The notes beneath the pieces were generated by a model. That model searched no databases. It was given only the letters and a program-made list of their open reading frames with translations, and had not been told where the DNA came from. Both the position numbers and the translations under genes were made by a program. Positions 11,014-22,848 of a DNA stretch of 64,000 bases are shown here, piece after piece. This stretch comes from Volvariella volvacea V23 (Eukaryota > Basidiomycota > Agaricomycetes > Agaricales > Pluteaceae): the NCBI GenBank assembly GCA_000349905.1, contig KB722736.1, forward strand, positions 1,419,139 to 1,483,138, written 5' to 3'. Numbering within the stretch: position 1 is the stretch's first letter; each line of letters opens with the position of its first letter.

Positions 11014-14000
11014 TCATCTCGACTGCTGGGCCATCATCCTAGCGGCCTCGATCGTGGGCGAATTATGTCCCGTTGCAAGGACTCCCCCTGATTTGATCAG
11101 ATTCAGTTCCTCGACCAATGTAGCATGTCTAAACGCCAGCCGGATATCCGGCACGTTGGTCTATTGTAAAATACGATTGAGCTCTTTGATTGAAAAGGGT
11201 GAATAGAAGTTCCCAACCTTGTTTATATCGTTACCTGCTGCACCAGGCAGATACCATTGGTTCCCCAACCAATGACGCTTAATTTCCATCTCGAATCCAC
11301 TCTGAATCACAGAGTTTCTTGCGAGCTCAGCTAATGAACTCTGCGGAAGCTTGTATATCTACAAGCACAGCGTCAGAAAATCACCGACCCACGCAAACAC
11401 ATCAAGTAAACCTACATGTGCCGCAACGCTATACTCTTCCAATAGAGGTTCCTATCCAAAATTAAAAATCCAGAAGATCAGCTCTTCCTCGTAATCCCAT
11501 CCTCAATCGAACAGAAACCCACCTTTGTAAAATGGAACTGCAAAGGATCATCCGTACTCAAACTCACATTCAACCCCGTCTTGAAAAAGTCTGGCAGCGG
11601 GTTCCTCTCGTACGTCAAAAACAGCGCGTTGTTGCTCAGCGGGCTCATCGCGATCCCGATCTGCTTCAAATAAAACAGATACTGGAGCGCGGGAACTTTG
11701 CGCAGGAGGATGCCGTGGGAGATGGAGTGGGAGGTTAGGAAGGCGGACGTGAGGTGGTCGGTGTCGCCAGCTTCTCCGCAGTGTGGGCGGAAGACGAAAG
11801 TGTCTGTGGGGATAGAGGTGGAGTTGATTAGTCAAGATGCGAAGAGGGATAGGGTGAGATGGGACATACTAAATCCTCGCTGTTGGCGCCAGTGGTTCAA
11901 ACTGGCCATATTCGCAAACATATAGTAAATCCTACCCATTAACTCAATTAACGTTTGGTATAGTCATAATTAGAGTCATCGCTCACCAATACGAATACGG
12001 CGGGTTGAGGTTATTATCCCACAACTTGGGATACGGGAACTTCTTGTGTATCCTCCTCTCGACTTTCGATTCATCATCCACCGTGTCAAACCCAATCACC
12101 CGTTGCAAAAACACATGCAGCTCCGGATGCGTTCTCGGGTCCTTCGTCACCTCAAACAACGGTCTAAACACGTCTAACCGACGCAACGCATCAACGCCGT
12201 TCAATCAAGCCGAACAGAGGATGAGAGGAAGAGACAACTCACTGACGACGATATCCTCAAAAGTCTTGACCGACCCATTAGCCTTGTACACCTCGTACAA
12301 CCTCGGCACCTGAATCAGCCACCGCACGTTGTGCGAGTAAAGCTTATTCTTGATGACCCATTTCGCGAGTTTATCCCACTCGTCGGTTGATCGTCCGTAT
12401 ATGCTGATACGCCATTCGCAGTTCTGTTATCGGTATCGGTGGCGGAACCGGATGGAGATAGAGTAGTCAATCACAGTTGGGTTGAGGTCCCGAGTCGGAG
12501 ATCAGATGGGAAGGGTATAAGGAGATTCTCGTGAGTATGTGGCGATGACGATGAAGGGGGGTGTAACGTCACCTGGTATTTGGACTGTTCCAAATCCGTC
12601 ATCACCTCTGCAAAGATCCAGTTACTCCACTAATTGAAAGATCTGGCTGTAAACCTACCTTTCGTCAGCTCCGCCAAATACCTCCCTTGTATGTAATTGT
12701 CTGTCTTCAAAAAGATCTCTCTCAATCTCGATTCTCCGATCGGGTTATACTTCAGATTGAATTTGTCGAATCTACGCCATAGTGTTAGGCTTAACGAGCA
12801 ACAATGGTAGGGGGATGAGCGGTTCACCTATGGAACGAATCCGAATGAGCGTGCATATCCAGCGTGTCAATCGACAGATCATAAGCCGTCAACTTGAGGG
12901 ACTGGAACACTTGTTCGAGCGTCAACTCTGCTCCATCTCTAAATATTACCACATCCTATTTTAGCAGGGACACAGTTTGTTAACAAGGAAAGAGGATAGA
13001 AGACAGGCACATACATGCGGGCTTCTCTTCATCTTGGATTTGATAAACCTCAACAGATGCTTCTGATTCATACTACTCGAGTGGTGGACGTGCGTATCCA
13101 CTTTTCGGACATTGTAGAAATCTCTATGCGGAACGCGCTAAAAACGGAGAAAACACTCTAGTTAGCAAACGATGGTGTTTGCAAAAAAAGAGACGAGACG
13201 CGTTTCGCATCTCCACGCAGTGGAAGACTGGGGACGAGCGAGAAGAACCGTTCTATCTCATCCCCAACTCATTGCCAACACGGCGGATATCTAAAACGGA
13301 ACGCCAGCCTCACCTTCATGTCCGTCAGCTCCTGAAACTCATTCAACAAACTATACATCGTAAACTTGCTCGACAGATACTTCAGCCTCCTAAACGCAAA
13401 GCTCTTCGTCGGCCCGTCCGCAATGACGCTCAGGACATAATCGAGGTCTATAAAGTACTCTTTGATATCCGGGATCTGGAACGCCGGCTTCCTAGCTGGG
13501 GTCAACTGAGCTTCCTGCTCTGCCGCTTGCGACTGAGGCGCATATACTTGATAAACGCCCTTGTCGTCAATCTCAAAGCTCCACCCCTCGTCCACCCCCG
13601 GAATCTCCAACGCCTCGAATCGGAACTCATCCCTCCCTCCGCCCTCCCACTCCTTCTTGTGCCCTCCATTCGGATCTCTATGGACATGCCCCTGCTGGAA
13701 CTCCTCGTGACTGACCACCGTCTCTTTGTCCACATAGTGCCAATGTGGCGGTGGCGGCTTGGGGTATATCTTCCACGGCTGGCATCTTGCTTTCTTCTCC
13801 TGCTCTTCTCCTGCCTTTACGGCAGCCTTCACATCAGGCACAGAAGCGAGCGGGCTTATCCCCCCGTCCGACACAGCAGCGCTTCCACGACCACCGCCAA
13901 AGTTGTTGTTGTTGGGGTCCACCGCGCCCACGCCCACACCAGCGACGTTCCCCCACGGCCCCGCATCGGGCTTGACCCCGCTCACGTCCATCACGCCCTC

Positions 14001-15055
14001 CCGCAGCCCGAGCTGCTCCTCGTCCAGGTCAAAGTGGCCGTCGTGGTCTCGGGGATTGTCGCCCAGCCGTTGCTTGGACTTGATGATGTACTTGTCCCGG
14101 AGCTCGAGGCAGCGCTGGAACGCCTGGAGGAGGGAGATGTACTCTGATGTCGGGATCTGCTGGACCTCTGCCGTGCGCGGCCGTCAACAGCTCTGCTTTG
14201 ACTCGAGTCCAGACCGCGCTCTCACCTGTCTTTTGGGCTGCCGCCACGGATGCAGCAGCGGCAGCGATGGCCTGGTGCGAGTGTGCAGGATGCGCGTGGC
14301 CGTCAATCTCGTCTTCCGTGTCTGATATAGCGCTGGCGAGTGTGTCCGGGGATATGGCCCGAGGGCCCGAGGGACTCTGCTGTCCAATGCCAGCAGATGA
14401 GAGCGCTGCGGCGATGGAAACGGGGCGCAGAGCGGGGGACACAGGGACTGCCATCGCACCTGGGATGGCGGTGCCCGGGGCGGAGGATACTTTGACGAAT
14501 GACGATGAGAGATCAGAGGGGGCATCTGAGCCTCTGCGGTTCGCCCAGTACTTTTCCTCCATCTGTTGGTGTGTGTCCGGATCATGGGCATCGTGCGGGG
14601 TGGAATCGAGCAGGGCAATGTCGATGAGGGGCATGGTGGGGAGAGGGAGAGGTAGCGATCAGAGTCCGGGGGAGGGGGTTGAAGCGAGATTTAGCCAGAA
14701 TCACGGGATGGGAGGTGGGCGTCGAGGTGGACGCGGTTTGTGCGCAGACGCGGGTGCAGGGGTGGGTGCGGCGCAGAGCAGGGAAGACGGGGAAGCGCGG
14801 TGGATTGCATTCCAGCGGAAGAAGGCAGCGCGTGGGCAAAGACCGGTGGGCCGGGATGAGCGCAACTCTGAAAGCGTAATGCACGACACTCACATGCTGG
14901 AAGCTCCGCTCGTCCGAGTAGCCAAAGAAGCCGTCCCGGGCCTCTGGGATGTGCAGCCCGTGGCCATCGTTGCTCATGCCCGGCGACGTCGGCGGCGACT
15001 GGATCTGCACCGTGATGGGGGGCGTCGTGGGCTCTGCTGGCGATTCACCCGCCAT
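11014..15055 (-). CDS. AMD1: AMP deaminase (AMP + H2O -> IMP + NH3)
   Basis: Cytosolic AMP deaminase, which sets adenylate pool size and feeds IMP into purine interconversion. Fourteen exons join in phase to about 928 residues: 15055-14894, 14562-14226, 14167-13314, 13137-13015, 12955-12828, 12771-12659, 12607-12573, 12423-12243, 12173-11987, 11931-11870, 11803-11523, 11451-11416, 11358-11218 and 11160-11014. Diagnostic motifs: zinc-binding [71 protein letters not shown] and [20 protein letters not shown], then [13 protein letters not shown] and [17 protein letters not shown]. The catalytic core is complete. The ~300-residue N-terminus is low-complexity with a Gly/Asn-rich linker, normal for a regulatory extension. 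The first junction is uncertain: exon 2 may instead begin further upstream, since coding-like sequence starting at ATG 14634 reads through the proposed 331-nt intron 1 into exon 2. Confidence 0.92.
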
Positions 15056-15716
15056 GGCTGCCAGATCGGGCGAAAACAAAATGCGATGAAAGTGCAGCGA
15101 TGGACGAGATGAAAAGCCAATTCCTGTTTTGACAATAGTAAATCTAATCTTTGTCGTCGGGGCTTCCCGGGCGCCCCGGAATAAAGCAACGCCAAACAAC
15201 GTCATCGCTGCGCGACACACCCACCGCGCATGGCCCTAGGGATGCGGTAAGCACTGAATGGCATTGCCCGAAGCCATGTGCAGCGCCAGGGTACCGTAGC
15301 CCTGCCACACGCCGTGGAGGAGCCTAATTAGATTGTTACTCTCCATTCTCTGGGAACGAGGACCCAAGCGATCAACGACGTCATAGGGCCTGGGCGTGTG
15401 CCCAGCGACGGCGCGAATGGCTTGCTGCCACGCACACGGCGGCGAGAGGGGGTCCGACGTACTTGAAGGCCGCAACGAGGCTCGCAAGAGATGATCTGCG
15501 ATGGCCTGCTCGGACCGGGATGGTTGGGCGCAAACAAGGCCCAACAAAGGGATCTGTGATTTGTTGGGCTCCCAAAGCCACAAAGCTCGCATTTGTTTGG
15601 CGAAAAGACTTTAGAAGACGCCATTCTCGATTCATTTCCCCCAATTCGATACATTTCCCCCAATCCGCCTTGATTTGCGCCGCGCTTTGTTTTTTCTTTT
15701 TTCGTTTTGGGATATT
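15056..15716. promoter_or_regulatory. Shared divergent promoter region, AMP deaminase / SNF1 beta
   Basis: 661 bp separate the two divergent start codons. No coding sequence is evident. The part next to the SNF1 beta gene is T-rich (a TTTG/TTTTCTTTTTTCG run at 15685-15705), as is common just upstream of fungal starts. Both promoters and 5' leaders must fit here, so co-regulation is possible but not shown. Confidence 0.55.
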
Positions 15717-17863
15717 ATGGGCAATTCGTCCTCCTCCAACTCCCATCGAATACCATCGAGCTCGCGCACCCAGCCCTCGACCCCGGGAGACCCCCACAAC
15801 CAGTCCCAGCTCAAAAGCAAAAAGAGATCGATCGAGCTCCCCGATCTTGCCCTCCTCACCGGCTCTCCCTATCGCACTCGCAACCACACCCCGCCCCGAT
15901 CCGCACCCATCCCCATCGCCCCCGGCAGCGCCAACGCCAACACCAGCGACCCCGCCGCCCCCGCCAATCGCTTCCGGCCCCAGAACAGATTGTCCGCAAT
16001 AGACGAGGACGACCTTGTCGCCCACCACGCAAACCCCAGGATTCCCTTCCCGCCCCCGCCCGCCCAGCAGCCCAACTATAGATCCCACCAGGACACCTAC
16101 TACCCCAGCTCCCACGCTGCAGCCCAAGCTAGAGCGGCCCAGGAGCTCTACAACCAGGCCAACGCACCCATCCAGCCCCCGCCGCCCCCGCCGCCCCACC
16201 CCCATCGCCATCCGTCCCCATCACGCCAGCGCAGGTCCTCCTTCGTGCAGGAAACCGTCTATTCATCCATCCCCATCGCCCTTCCCCAGGCCGTCGAAAA
16301 CCCAGACGACCCCAATGCCTCCTCAAACATACTCAGTCTCGTCCCCGTCAAGATCGTCTGGAGAGGGGGTGGCAGTTCCGTCATACTGATCAGAGCCGGT
16401 GACGACGACTGGAAGGGCCGAAAACCCATGGATCGCGAGTGCGTGTCCCGAGCTCTTTCTTCTCCCTGAGACGCCCGGCTTATCAATCTTTTTCTCCAGG
16501 TCACCCAGCTCCGCGACGTACACGACAACCGTAGACCTGCCACCCGGAACGCACCACATTCGCTTCATCGTCGACAACAAGGTCAGGGTAGCCGATGACC
16601 TGCCACAGGCCGTCGACGACCAGGGCTCGCTCGCCAACTACGTCGCCGTGCCACTGTCCTACTCCCCTCCCCGCACCTCCACCACCCCCGCAGCACAGAC
16701 CCAGACACAGCCACCGGCACGCGCAGGCAAGGTCGTCCCCGGCCAGAGCTTCTGGAGCGCGGACAGCAGTGCCGACAGCGAAGACATCGACACGGGCATC
16801 ACCGACGCCGCGGCCGCGACACCCCGCCCCACCTACACGCAAGCCCAGGCGCGTGCAGCCACGCCCACCCACACGCTGCACAAAAAGCCCTCCTCGGCGT
16901 CGCACAAGTCCAAGGAACCAAGGTGGACGGGCACGCTCCCCGTGGAGCTCGTAGAGGCCGCAAGGGAGGAGGAGGCGTATCTCCAGGCGTCGGTGGGGTA
17001 CTATGACGGTGTGCAGGGGAGACAGCACGTCAACGGGTTTGTGCCCGCGCCGAACATTCCGCCTGCACCGGGGCTGCCGAGGCACTTGGACAAGCTGATT
17101 CTGAACGCGAAGCCGGTGAGCGCGCAGAACGGGAGTTCGGGGAGGAGGAGCGACCGGGGAGGGCCGAGTGCTGCGACTGGTGCTGCAGGTGCGGGTGCGG
17201 GCGGTGGAGCGCAGGGGCAGGGACAGGGCGCTGCGGGGGCGAATGGGCAGGTGAACGAGATGGGGATCGGGGGATCGACGAGCAGGAGCCATAAACGGGA
17301 CAAGGGGAGCAGGAGCGGCCGAAAAGATAGACATAGAGAACAGCGCGGGACGCCGGGGGCGGGAGGGGAGAAGGAGAGGGATGCGCTCGGGGGGATACCG
17401 GAGTCGTTTGCGTATCAGCCGCCGCCTGCTCCGCCGCCGTCTGAGTTTGGGGATGGAGAGGAGATGGATCTGTCGAATGTTGTGGTTGTGCAGCCGACTA
17501 TTGTTGAGGAGGGGACGTTGAATGGGACGCCGGGCAGTGGGCCCGGTGCGGGGACGAGTGGGACACCGACAGGGAATGGGACAGGGACGGGAGAAAAGGA
17601 GAGGGAGATGATATCAAAGCTGAATGATATAGAGTCACCCGCGTTGACGGACGACGCGTCGGTGTTGCCTGTTCCGTCGCATGTGGTGTTGCATCATTTG
17701 AGCACCAGTGCGATTAGGAATGGGGTTTTGGCTGTTGCTACTACGACTAGGTATAGGAAGAAGGTGGGTGTTTCGTGTCTTTTTCGTTTGCCGTGTGTGC
17801 TGATCGTCTCCCCGCACTTTTTCTTTGTAGTATCTTACTACCGTTTATTATAAGCCGACATAA
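15717..17863 (+). CDS. SNF1/AMPK beta subunit (SIP2/GAL83 family)
   Basis: Scaffold beta subunit of the SNF1 (AMPK) kinase complex, bridging the alpha kinase and gamma subunit. Exons 15717-16438, 16500-17763 and 17831-17863 join in phase to about 672 residues. The N-terminus MGNSSSS is a canonical N-myristoylation site. An AMPK1_CBM glycogen-binding-like domain spans roughly residues 215-310: VKIVWRGGGSSVILIRAG, DDDWKGRKPM, DLPPGTHHIRFIVDNKVRVA and a GSLANYVAVP end. The C-terminal ASC domain is recognisable in two blocks, GLPRHLDKLILN and LPVPSHVVLHHLSTSAIRNG, then ATTTRYRKKYLTTVYYKPT at the very end. About 180 Gly/Ser/Lys-rich residues are inserted between the blocks. The Pro/His-rich N-terminal third is disordered. 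The second splice is supported because the last 11 codons are needed for the conserved ASC terminus. Confidence 0.93.
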
Positions 17864-19061
17864 TACGACATTTTGGCCTTTGCCACCAACCGACATCACC
17901 CAACGCAAACCGCTCCTGCGACTCACTGGACATGTCCCAGTCCAATGAAATACCTCACGATCACCGCACACCACCAATCAACACCTGAAGCTACTAAACA
18001 CGCAGAACCTTGAACGACTTCACACACAACACTCATCCCTTACTCACGCGCTGAACCCCATCATATCGAACCATCTTTCTCCCCTTCTCCCTATCAATCT
18101 CTCATGATCGCCATCTCCGACCAAGGCTGGAGTGCCTCACCTGACGCCTCGACACCCGACATCTCCGTCCCAGCTGACCGCACCACGCTCACCACACACA
18201 GCTTCGCTCATCCGATCCCACTCCATATACATACACACGCACTCATCTCACTTCCACTTTTGTTTTGATCTCTTTTCGTATTCCGCCACCATCACCACCA
18301 CGCGTCCTTGTATGCTCGATCTATACTGATCTGTGCCTTTTCTTTTTTCTTTCTCCTCCTCTGTCCGTCTATCCTCCCGGATTTGTATCCTCTTTCTCAC
18401 ACTTCTGTTGTCTTTCTTCACACACTCATCCGCCTGTTATCATCTTTTTTGCCATCTTCACTTCTTACAATTCATCCATCCATTCATCCAACACATCCAC
18501 GATCCCATTTACACTCAGATACAATTCTCATACATCTTACACTTTACACCTTACAGCGATATAGCTCCTACCTACATTTACAGATACGTGTCTCACCACC
18601 CTCCAGTTTTCTTTGTTTTTGTTTTACTTGTTCTTTTCCTACACCACCACCACCTCTTTTGGGGGGCAGTGACCGAACAAGAATGCCATATGTACGCAGG
18701 ACAGTGCTCGCAATCTCATGTTGTGTTTTCTATTAGCACCTTGCACTTGTCCTATCCTACCTTACATATAATTCAAGGCCTCGTCCGGGTCTTTGCAGGT
18801 TCGGTTCAGGTGTGTTTGGAGGTATTTGTGACCTACATGTGTAGGTACATAGAGGCAAATAGCGATTTGGGTCGCCTGACATCCTGATCTGGCAGCGGCG
18901 CGCGCCGGCTGGGCTGTAAACCCTTTAATCTACCTGGACTGAATCGCAGCACGACCACTTCTTTTGCTTGTATTGGCCGCTCAGCGAACGTCTGACTTGG
19001 ACCACTTGGGCTAGACACCCCGACAACGGACCTTGGAGGACACGCCGAACTCCTTTTGGAA
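17864..19061. other. Intergenic with a long pyrimidine-rich tract
   Basis: 1.2 kb between SNF1 beta and NTA1, without a supportable gene. From about 18050 to 18670 the plus strand is strongly enriched in C and T, with TCTTTT, CCTCCT and CATCCATTCATCC words. Such CT tracts are common near fungal transcription starts, so this may be the NTA1 promoter or the 3' region of SNF1 beta. Open frames here are rich in Ser/Pro/Leu/His only because of base composition. Confidence 0.5.
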
Positions 19062-20481
19062 ATGGGGTCCATTCCGATACCAAAGACGATACCACTGAGG
19101 ATTGCGGTTGTTCAGTTTAATCCAAAGGTCAGCAGGTCGTTTCTCGCATCTGTGGCTCGTTGGGAGAACGTGGACAGTTTGGTTGAAAAGCGTGGTGAAG
19201 ATTGGACAGGTGCAGGCTAATATCGCCACGGCCAGGGAGCTATGCCAAAAGTATGTGTCGTTGGTTATCGCTCCTCGATGGGTCGGGGTGGAACTGGAGT
19301 TGGTGATGACGATTGCGACGACAGGCTTCAACCACGCAGCATCGACCTCCTCTGTTTCCCGGAGATGGCGTTCACGGGATACGTCTTTGAGAACGCCACC
19401 GCTATCAGGCCGTACCTCGAGAAACCAAAGATAGGCCCGACGTCGGTGTTTTGCTCGGAACTCGCCAAGGAGCTGGGGTGTTGGGTCGTCGCTGGATATC
19501 CAGAGGTGTTGGACTCGACCGAACAGGAAGGTGGTGCTAGTCCGCCGCCGTCTCGGGTGGGAGAAGACGATGGGGGAGTGAGATACGGTAGCGTTCTGCG
19601 ACAAGTTTGGGATAAGAAAACTGACTCTGGCTTTATTTCTGGTCGTCGTCGTCGCGGTTTTCGATTTCCTCGTGCTGGTGTTGGCGTTGGGATCTGTGAC
19701 TCGCATCCGCGTCTACGTTCCCGTTATCGTCACCCTGTTGCTGTTGGTGCTGGTGGTGCAACAGTGGGAGCAAACAGCGCCTGTTTGTACGACCCGGAGG
19801 GAGAATGGGTAGAAGGATACCGAAAGACTAACTTGTTCATAACGGATAAAAGTTGGGCTAAACCAGGTCTGTCTGTTTTAATATCATCTTACGTTCCTTG
19901 TGCTTACCAACTCCCTGACAGGAACTGGTTTTCTAAACTTGACTCTCTCTTCGCCCCTTCGCAATCTAACTCTCGGGATATGCATGGACCTCAATCCCAG
20001 GCCAGAAGCAACATGGACATTAGAGGGGCCATACGAAATTGCCGATGATTGTGTTAAACACAAGACGAATTTACTGGTGATGTTGAACGCGTGGCTGGAC
20101 TCGGGTGAGGAAAAGGAGGAGAAACACGATTGGCAGACGTTGAATTATTGGGGAGCGAGGTTGAGACCCTTATGGGTTAATAAGGAGATGGAGATGAGAA
20201 GCGACGAGGGTGTTGAAGAGGACGAAGACAATGGAGACACAGACGGGGACGGGGTTCCCGAAACTATTGTTGTCGTTTGTAATCGGACAGGCCATGAGAA
20301 TGGTGTGGACATCCCCCTTTTTATCACGACACAAGGAATAACAAGCTTTTTTTCTGCAGGAAAAACATTTGCTGGATCTTCCGCATTGTTTAGCATGCGT
20401 AACGGTGCGGGACGCCCGAAATTGCTGGATGTAATGGGACGCGATGAGGAAGGCGTTCGTGTGTGGAATCTGTTAGTTTAA
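19062..20481 (+). CDS. NTA1: Protein N-terminal amidase (nitrilase superfamily)
   Basis: N-terminal Asn/Gln amidase of the Arg/N-degron pathway: it deamidates N-terminal Asn or Gln so the protein can be arginylated and degraded. Exon 1 is 19062-19127 (MGSIPIPKTIPLRIAVVQFN), exon 2 19201-19250, and exon 3 starts at 19325. The carbon-nitrogen hydrolase triad is complete: Glu in DLLCFPEMAFTGYVFEN, Lys in EGYRKTNLF and Cys in LTLGICMDLNPRP. A later splice joins KPG to TGFLNLTLSSPL (donor GTCTGT at about 19867, CTGACAG acceptor). Between about 19580 and 19760 the frame stays open, but a splice from ...VRY to VGANSACLYDPEGEW gives the family-typical sequence, so an additional ~180-nt intron is likely. 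The protein ends VWNLLV at TAA 20479-20481. The family call is firm; the exact middle exon boundary is less so. Confidence 0.9.
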
Positions 20482-20913
20482 GTTTGTAGAATATGCAAGT
20501 ATTGTACTGTAGGTCTCCTGAAATCGTTTATAATATTTTGCTAACGCATGCTATTGGATGTCTGTGGGTTGCCGTTATAGGGGCTTGCATCAGTACAATC
20601 TGAAACTATGCTTTCAGCTCTTCCTTACCTCTCAGCGGCACCATGAAAATGCAATTTGTGACCTTTCCCCGACCACCGCGAGTATATGCTGATGATTGTT
20701 GGTGTTTAACATCTCAGTCCTAAGGAGAAACAGTCAGCGTCAGAAATGTAGGTCCTTGCCTTCATTCCAAGTGCGCCATGCATTTTAACACGCAGAATTA
20801 AACGCTGCATATCACTCATCATCATCCTACTCTTAGTCCTTCTTCTGATTCCGACTCGCAAGTCCACCTGTCATAACACCAGACGAGGCTAACGGCACCC
20901 TAAGGACTGAGAA
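20482..20913. other. Intergenic
   Basis: About 430 bp downstream of NTA1. No coding signal seen; it presumably holds the NTA1 terminator and the promoter of the next predicted gene. Confidence 0.4.
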
Positions 20914-22202
20914 ATGGTGTCCCACAGCCAGGACAACGGTGTCGTAGATTCCCTTAGAATCGATTCTACCGCGGCACTGGACGAGATTGTGAAGGAGGTT
21001 AGATATCCGAGGTTCATAAAGGAGGATCAAGAGATGCGGAAGTTCCCGTGACCTCATGCTAGTGTGCTTCACCTGTCGACCTCTCTGCAGTTTCTTGACC
21101 GCGTATCTCGCGTCCATGACGAACATGTTGGTCTCAATCTCTATATACGTGTCGCCGTGCTGACAATTCCCTCTCTAGGATAGGTACCACTTGTCGTGGG
21201 GATCTGGAAAATTGCTTGCGGCGTTGAAGGATAACGAATTGGAAGACGAAGACAAGTACGAACTGAAATATCGATGGGATATATTATTAAATTTCTGGCG
21301 ATCGCATATTTCGTTTGCCTTGAGCGACGATCGGGACTGTGACCACGACCCCGATGTTTGTGCGGGGGTAGATATGTTGATTCGAGAGGCGTTTCAGTTT
21401 CGGGGGCACGGAGAGCACCGATATCGGTAAGTTTGCCTTCACATACAGAAGCGCAACTTGTTATCTCGTCTATTAGAACAAGACGAATATTGGTCCTACC
21501 ACACGCACCAGAGCCCAGTACCTTCGAGATTGGCGGTATCGCGCAGATGCAGTTACCAAACGAGTGGCGCGATGTCGAGATGCACAGTAATGAATATGTC
21601 TTCATGGTTGGGACGGATGTGAACCCTTGCTTTGATATTGTTACGTTCGTCTTCGAGTCAGGGGCATATTCACAGGACGCCCATTTCGCTGTTCGTCGAA
21701 TCGCGCTGGGCATGTGTGTTGCCCAAAACCAACGACGTGCGCTTGGGCTCGACGACCAGGACTTGTATGGTGCAGTCTTGATAAGGGAGTCGTTCAGAAT
21801 CTATGTCTCGCGCTGGGAGAAAAGACAGGAGTACCAAGATGGGAATCTGGTCCCGGTTGACAAAGTCGTACGTCCCGACATTCTCTACAATTACGCTTCG
21901 GCTTTACGCGAGCACAACTCGAAGTCGTGAGGTATACAGGGGTTTCATTTTCGTTGGACCTCTTCACACATTGGCTGCGCTGCTATGTTGTCCTTTGCGA
22001 ACTGGCCGATTTGACGGCTCGAGAGGCAGAGGTGCAGTTTTCGTGGCTTGCGACGGACAAGAAAAGCATCCAGGAAAAGCAATTGGAAGCAGTTAGGGAT
22101 CCGTGGAGGCCTCAAGGACCAACTGTTTATCTTATTAACGACGACTCATCGTCGAGTGACGTCCAGGATTGCTCAGAGGCCTCCGAGTCCGAGGAAGATT
22201 GA
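20914..22202 (+). CDS. Hypothetical protein, multi-exon, no family recognised
   Basis: I do not recognise this protein. Three protein-like segments follow one another on the plus strand: one from ATG 20914 (MVSHSQDNGVVDSLRID...), one from about 21180 (DRYHLSWGSGKLLAALKDNE...), and one from about 21476 (RRILVLPHAPEPSTFEIG ... ALREHNSKS). The second and third join cleanly by a GTAAGT donor at 21436 and a TTAG acceptor at 21475. A fourth segment in another frame (21927-22202) has globular then acidic character (DLFTHWLRCYVVLCELADL ... DDSSSSDVQDC) and ends in SEASESEED. Its junction, near a GTACGT donor at about 21868, does not resolve in phase by eye. It could be an intact gene with one more intron, or a frameshifted one. 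No membrane segment or signal peptide is seen. Confidence 0.45.
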
Positions 22203-22848
22203 AGAGATACGAGATAGCGCCTATTGCCTGAATCTCTCGGTCTGTGCCATTATAGGACAAGGGGTGTTCTTAGTAAATTTGCAACCGACATGTTTGGGTA
22301 AATTGTTTGTATATAAGTATACTGTGGAGGAAGGAACTTGCATGTAGCCATGTTCCCCTTCTCAATAACGGTAGAACCCGCATTGTCTATATGTCATATG
22401 TGGGCACCACCACCCGTTGCAGATAGAATTCGTCTCTGTGTGGGTTCTCGACTGCACATAGCTACGCGCTTTAATTCAGCAACGTATAGACTAAAATTAC
22501 AGAATCACCTGGGCACCATCTTCAATGAGCTTCTCCCTGACTATCCAACGCCACCTTTATAGTGGTACCACATCTCTTCGTCTCTTTCCTCACAAGATAA
22601 GCACAACAGTACAGCTCACCATCAACTTTCCTGAACGTTAGCCATGCAACCAAACACGAGAAAAAATCATACCATTCCTGATCTCAACTTCGATTTTGAA
22701 TAAACGCGAAAAACGCCATTCCAATAACAAGCGACTCAGGAAGGTGAGTTGGCCCTGAGAATACCTTTATCAGTAAAGGGCAATAACTTAACGATCAACA
22801 TATTCACAACCTTATGGAAAATAGCGTGCCAATCGTCGTCGTGAATCA
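22203..22848. other. Intergenic, no gene seen
   Basis: Short frames only; no motif recognised on either strand. Confidence 0.4.

Noticed and set aside
13179..14147. 322-codon plus-strand frame
   Set aside because: Antisense shadow of AMP deaminase exon 3; the minus strand carries the conserved enzyme sequence.
14147..15112. 321-codon plus-strand frame
   Set aside because: Antisense to AMP deaminase exons 1-2 in GC-rich sequence, with no motif.
15381..16211. 276-codon Gly/Val-rich minus-strand frame
   Set aside because: Antisense to the Pro-rich SNF1 beta N-terminus; its Gly/Val richness is the complement of the Pro/His codons.
16501..17334. 277-codon Arg-rich minus-strand frame
   Set aside because: Shadow of SNF1 beta exon 2 in GC-rich DNA.
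20833..21126. Minus-strand open frame of 97 codons with protein-like look
   Set aside because: It is antisense to the first segment of the predicted plus-strand gene, has no splice partner, and matches no family; I could not fully exclude it.
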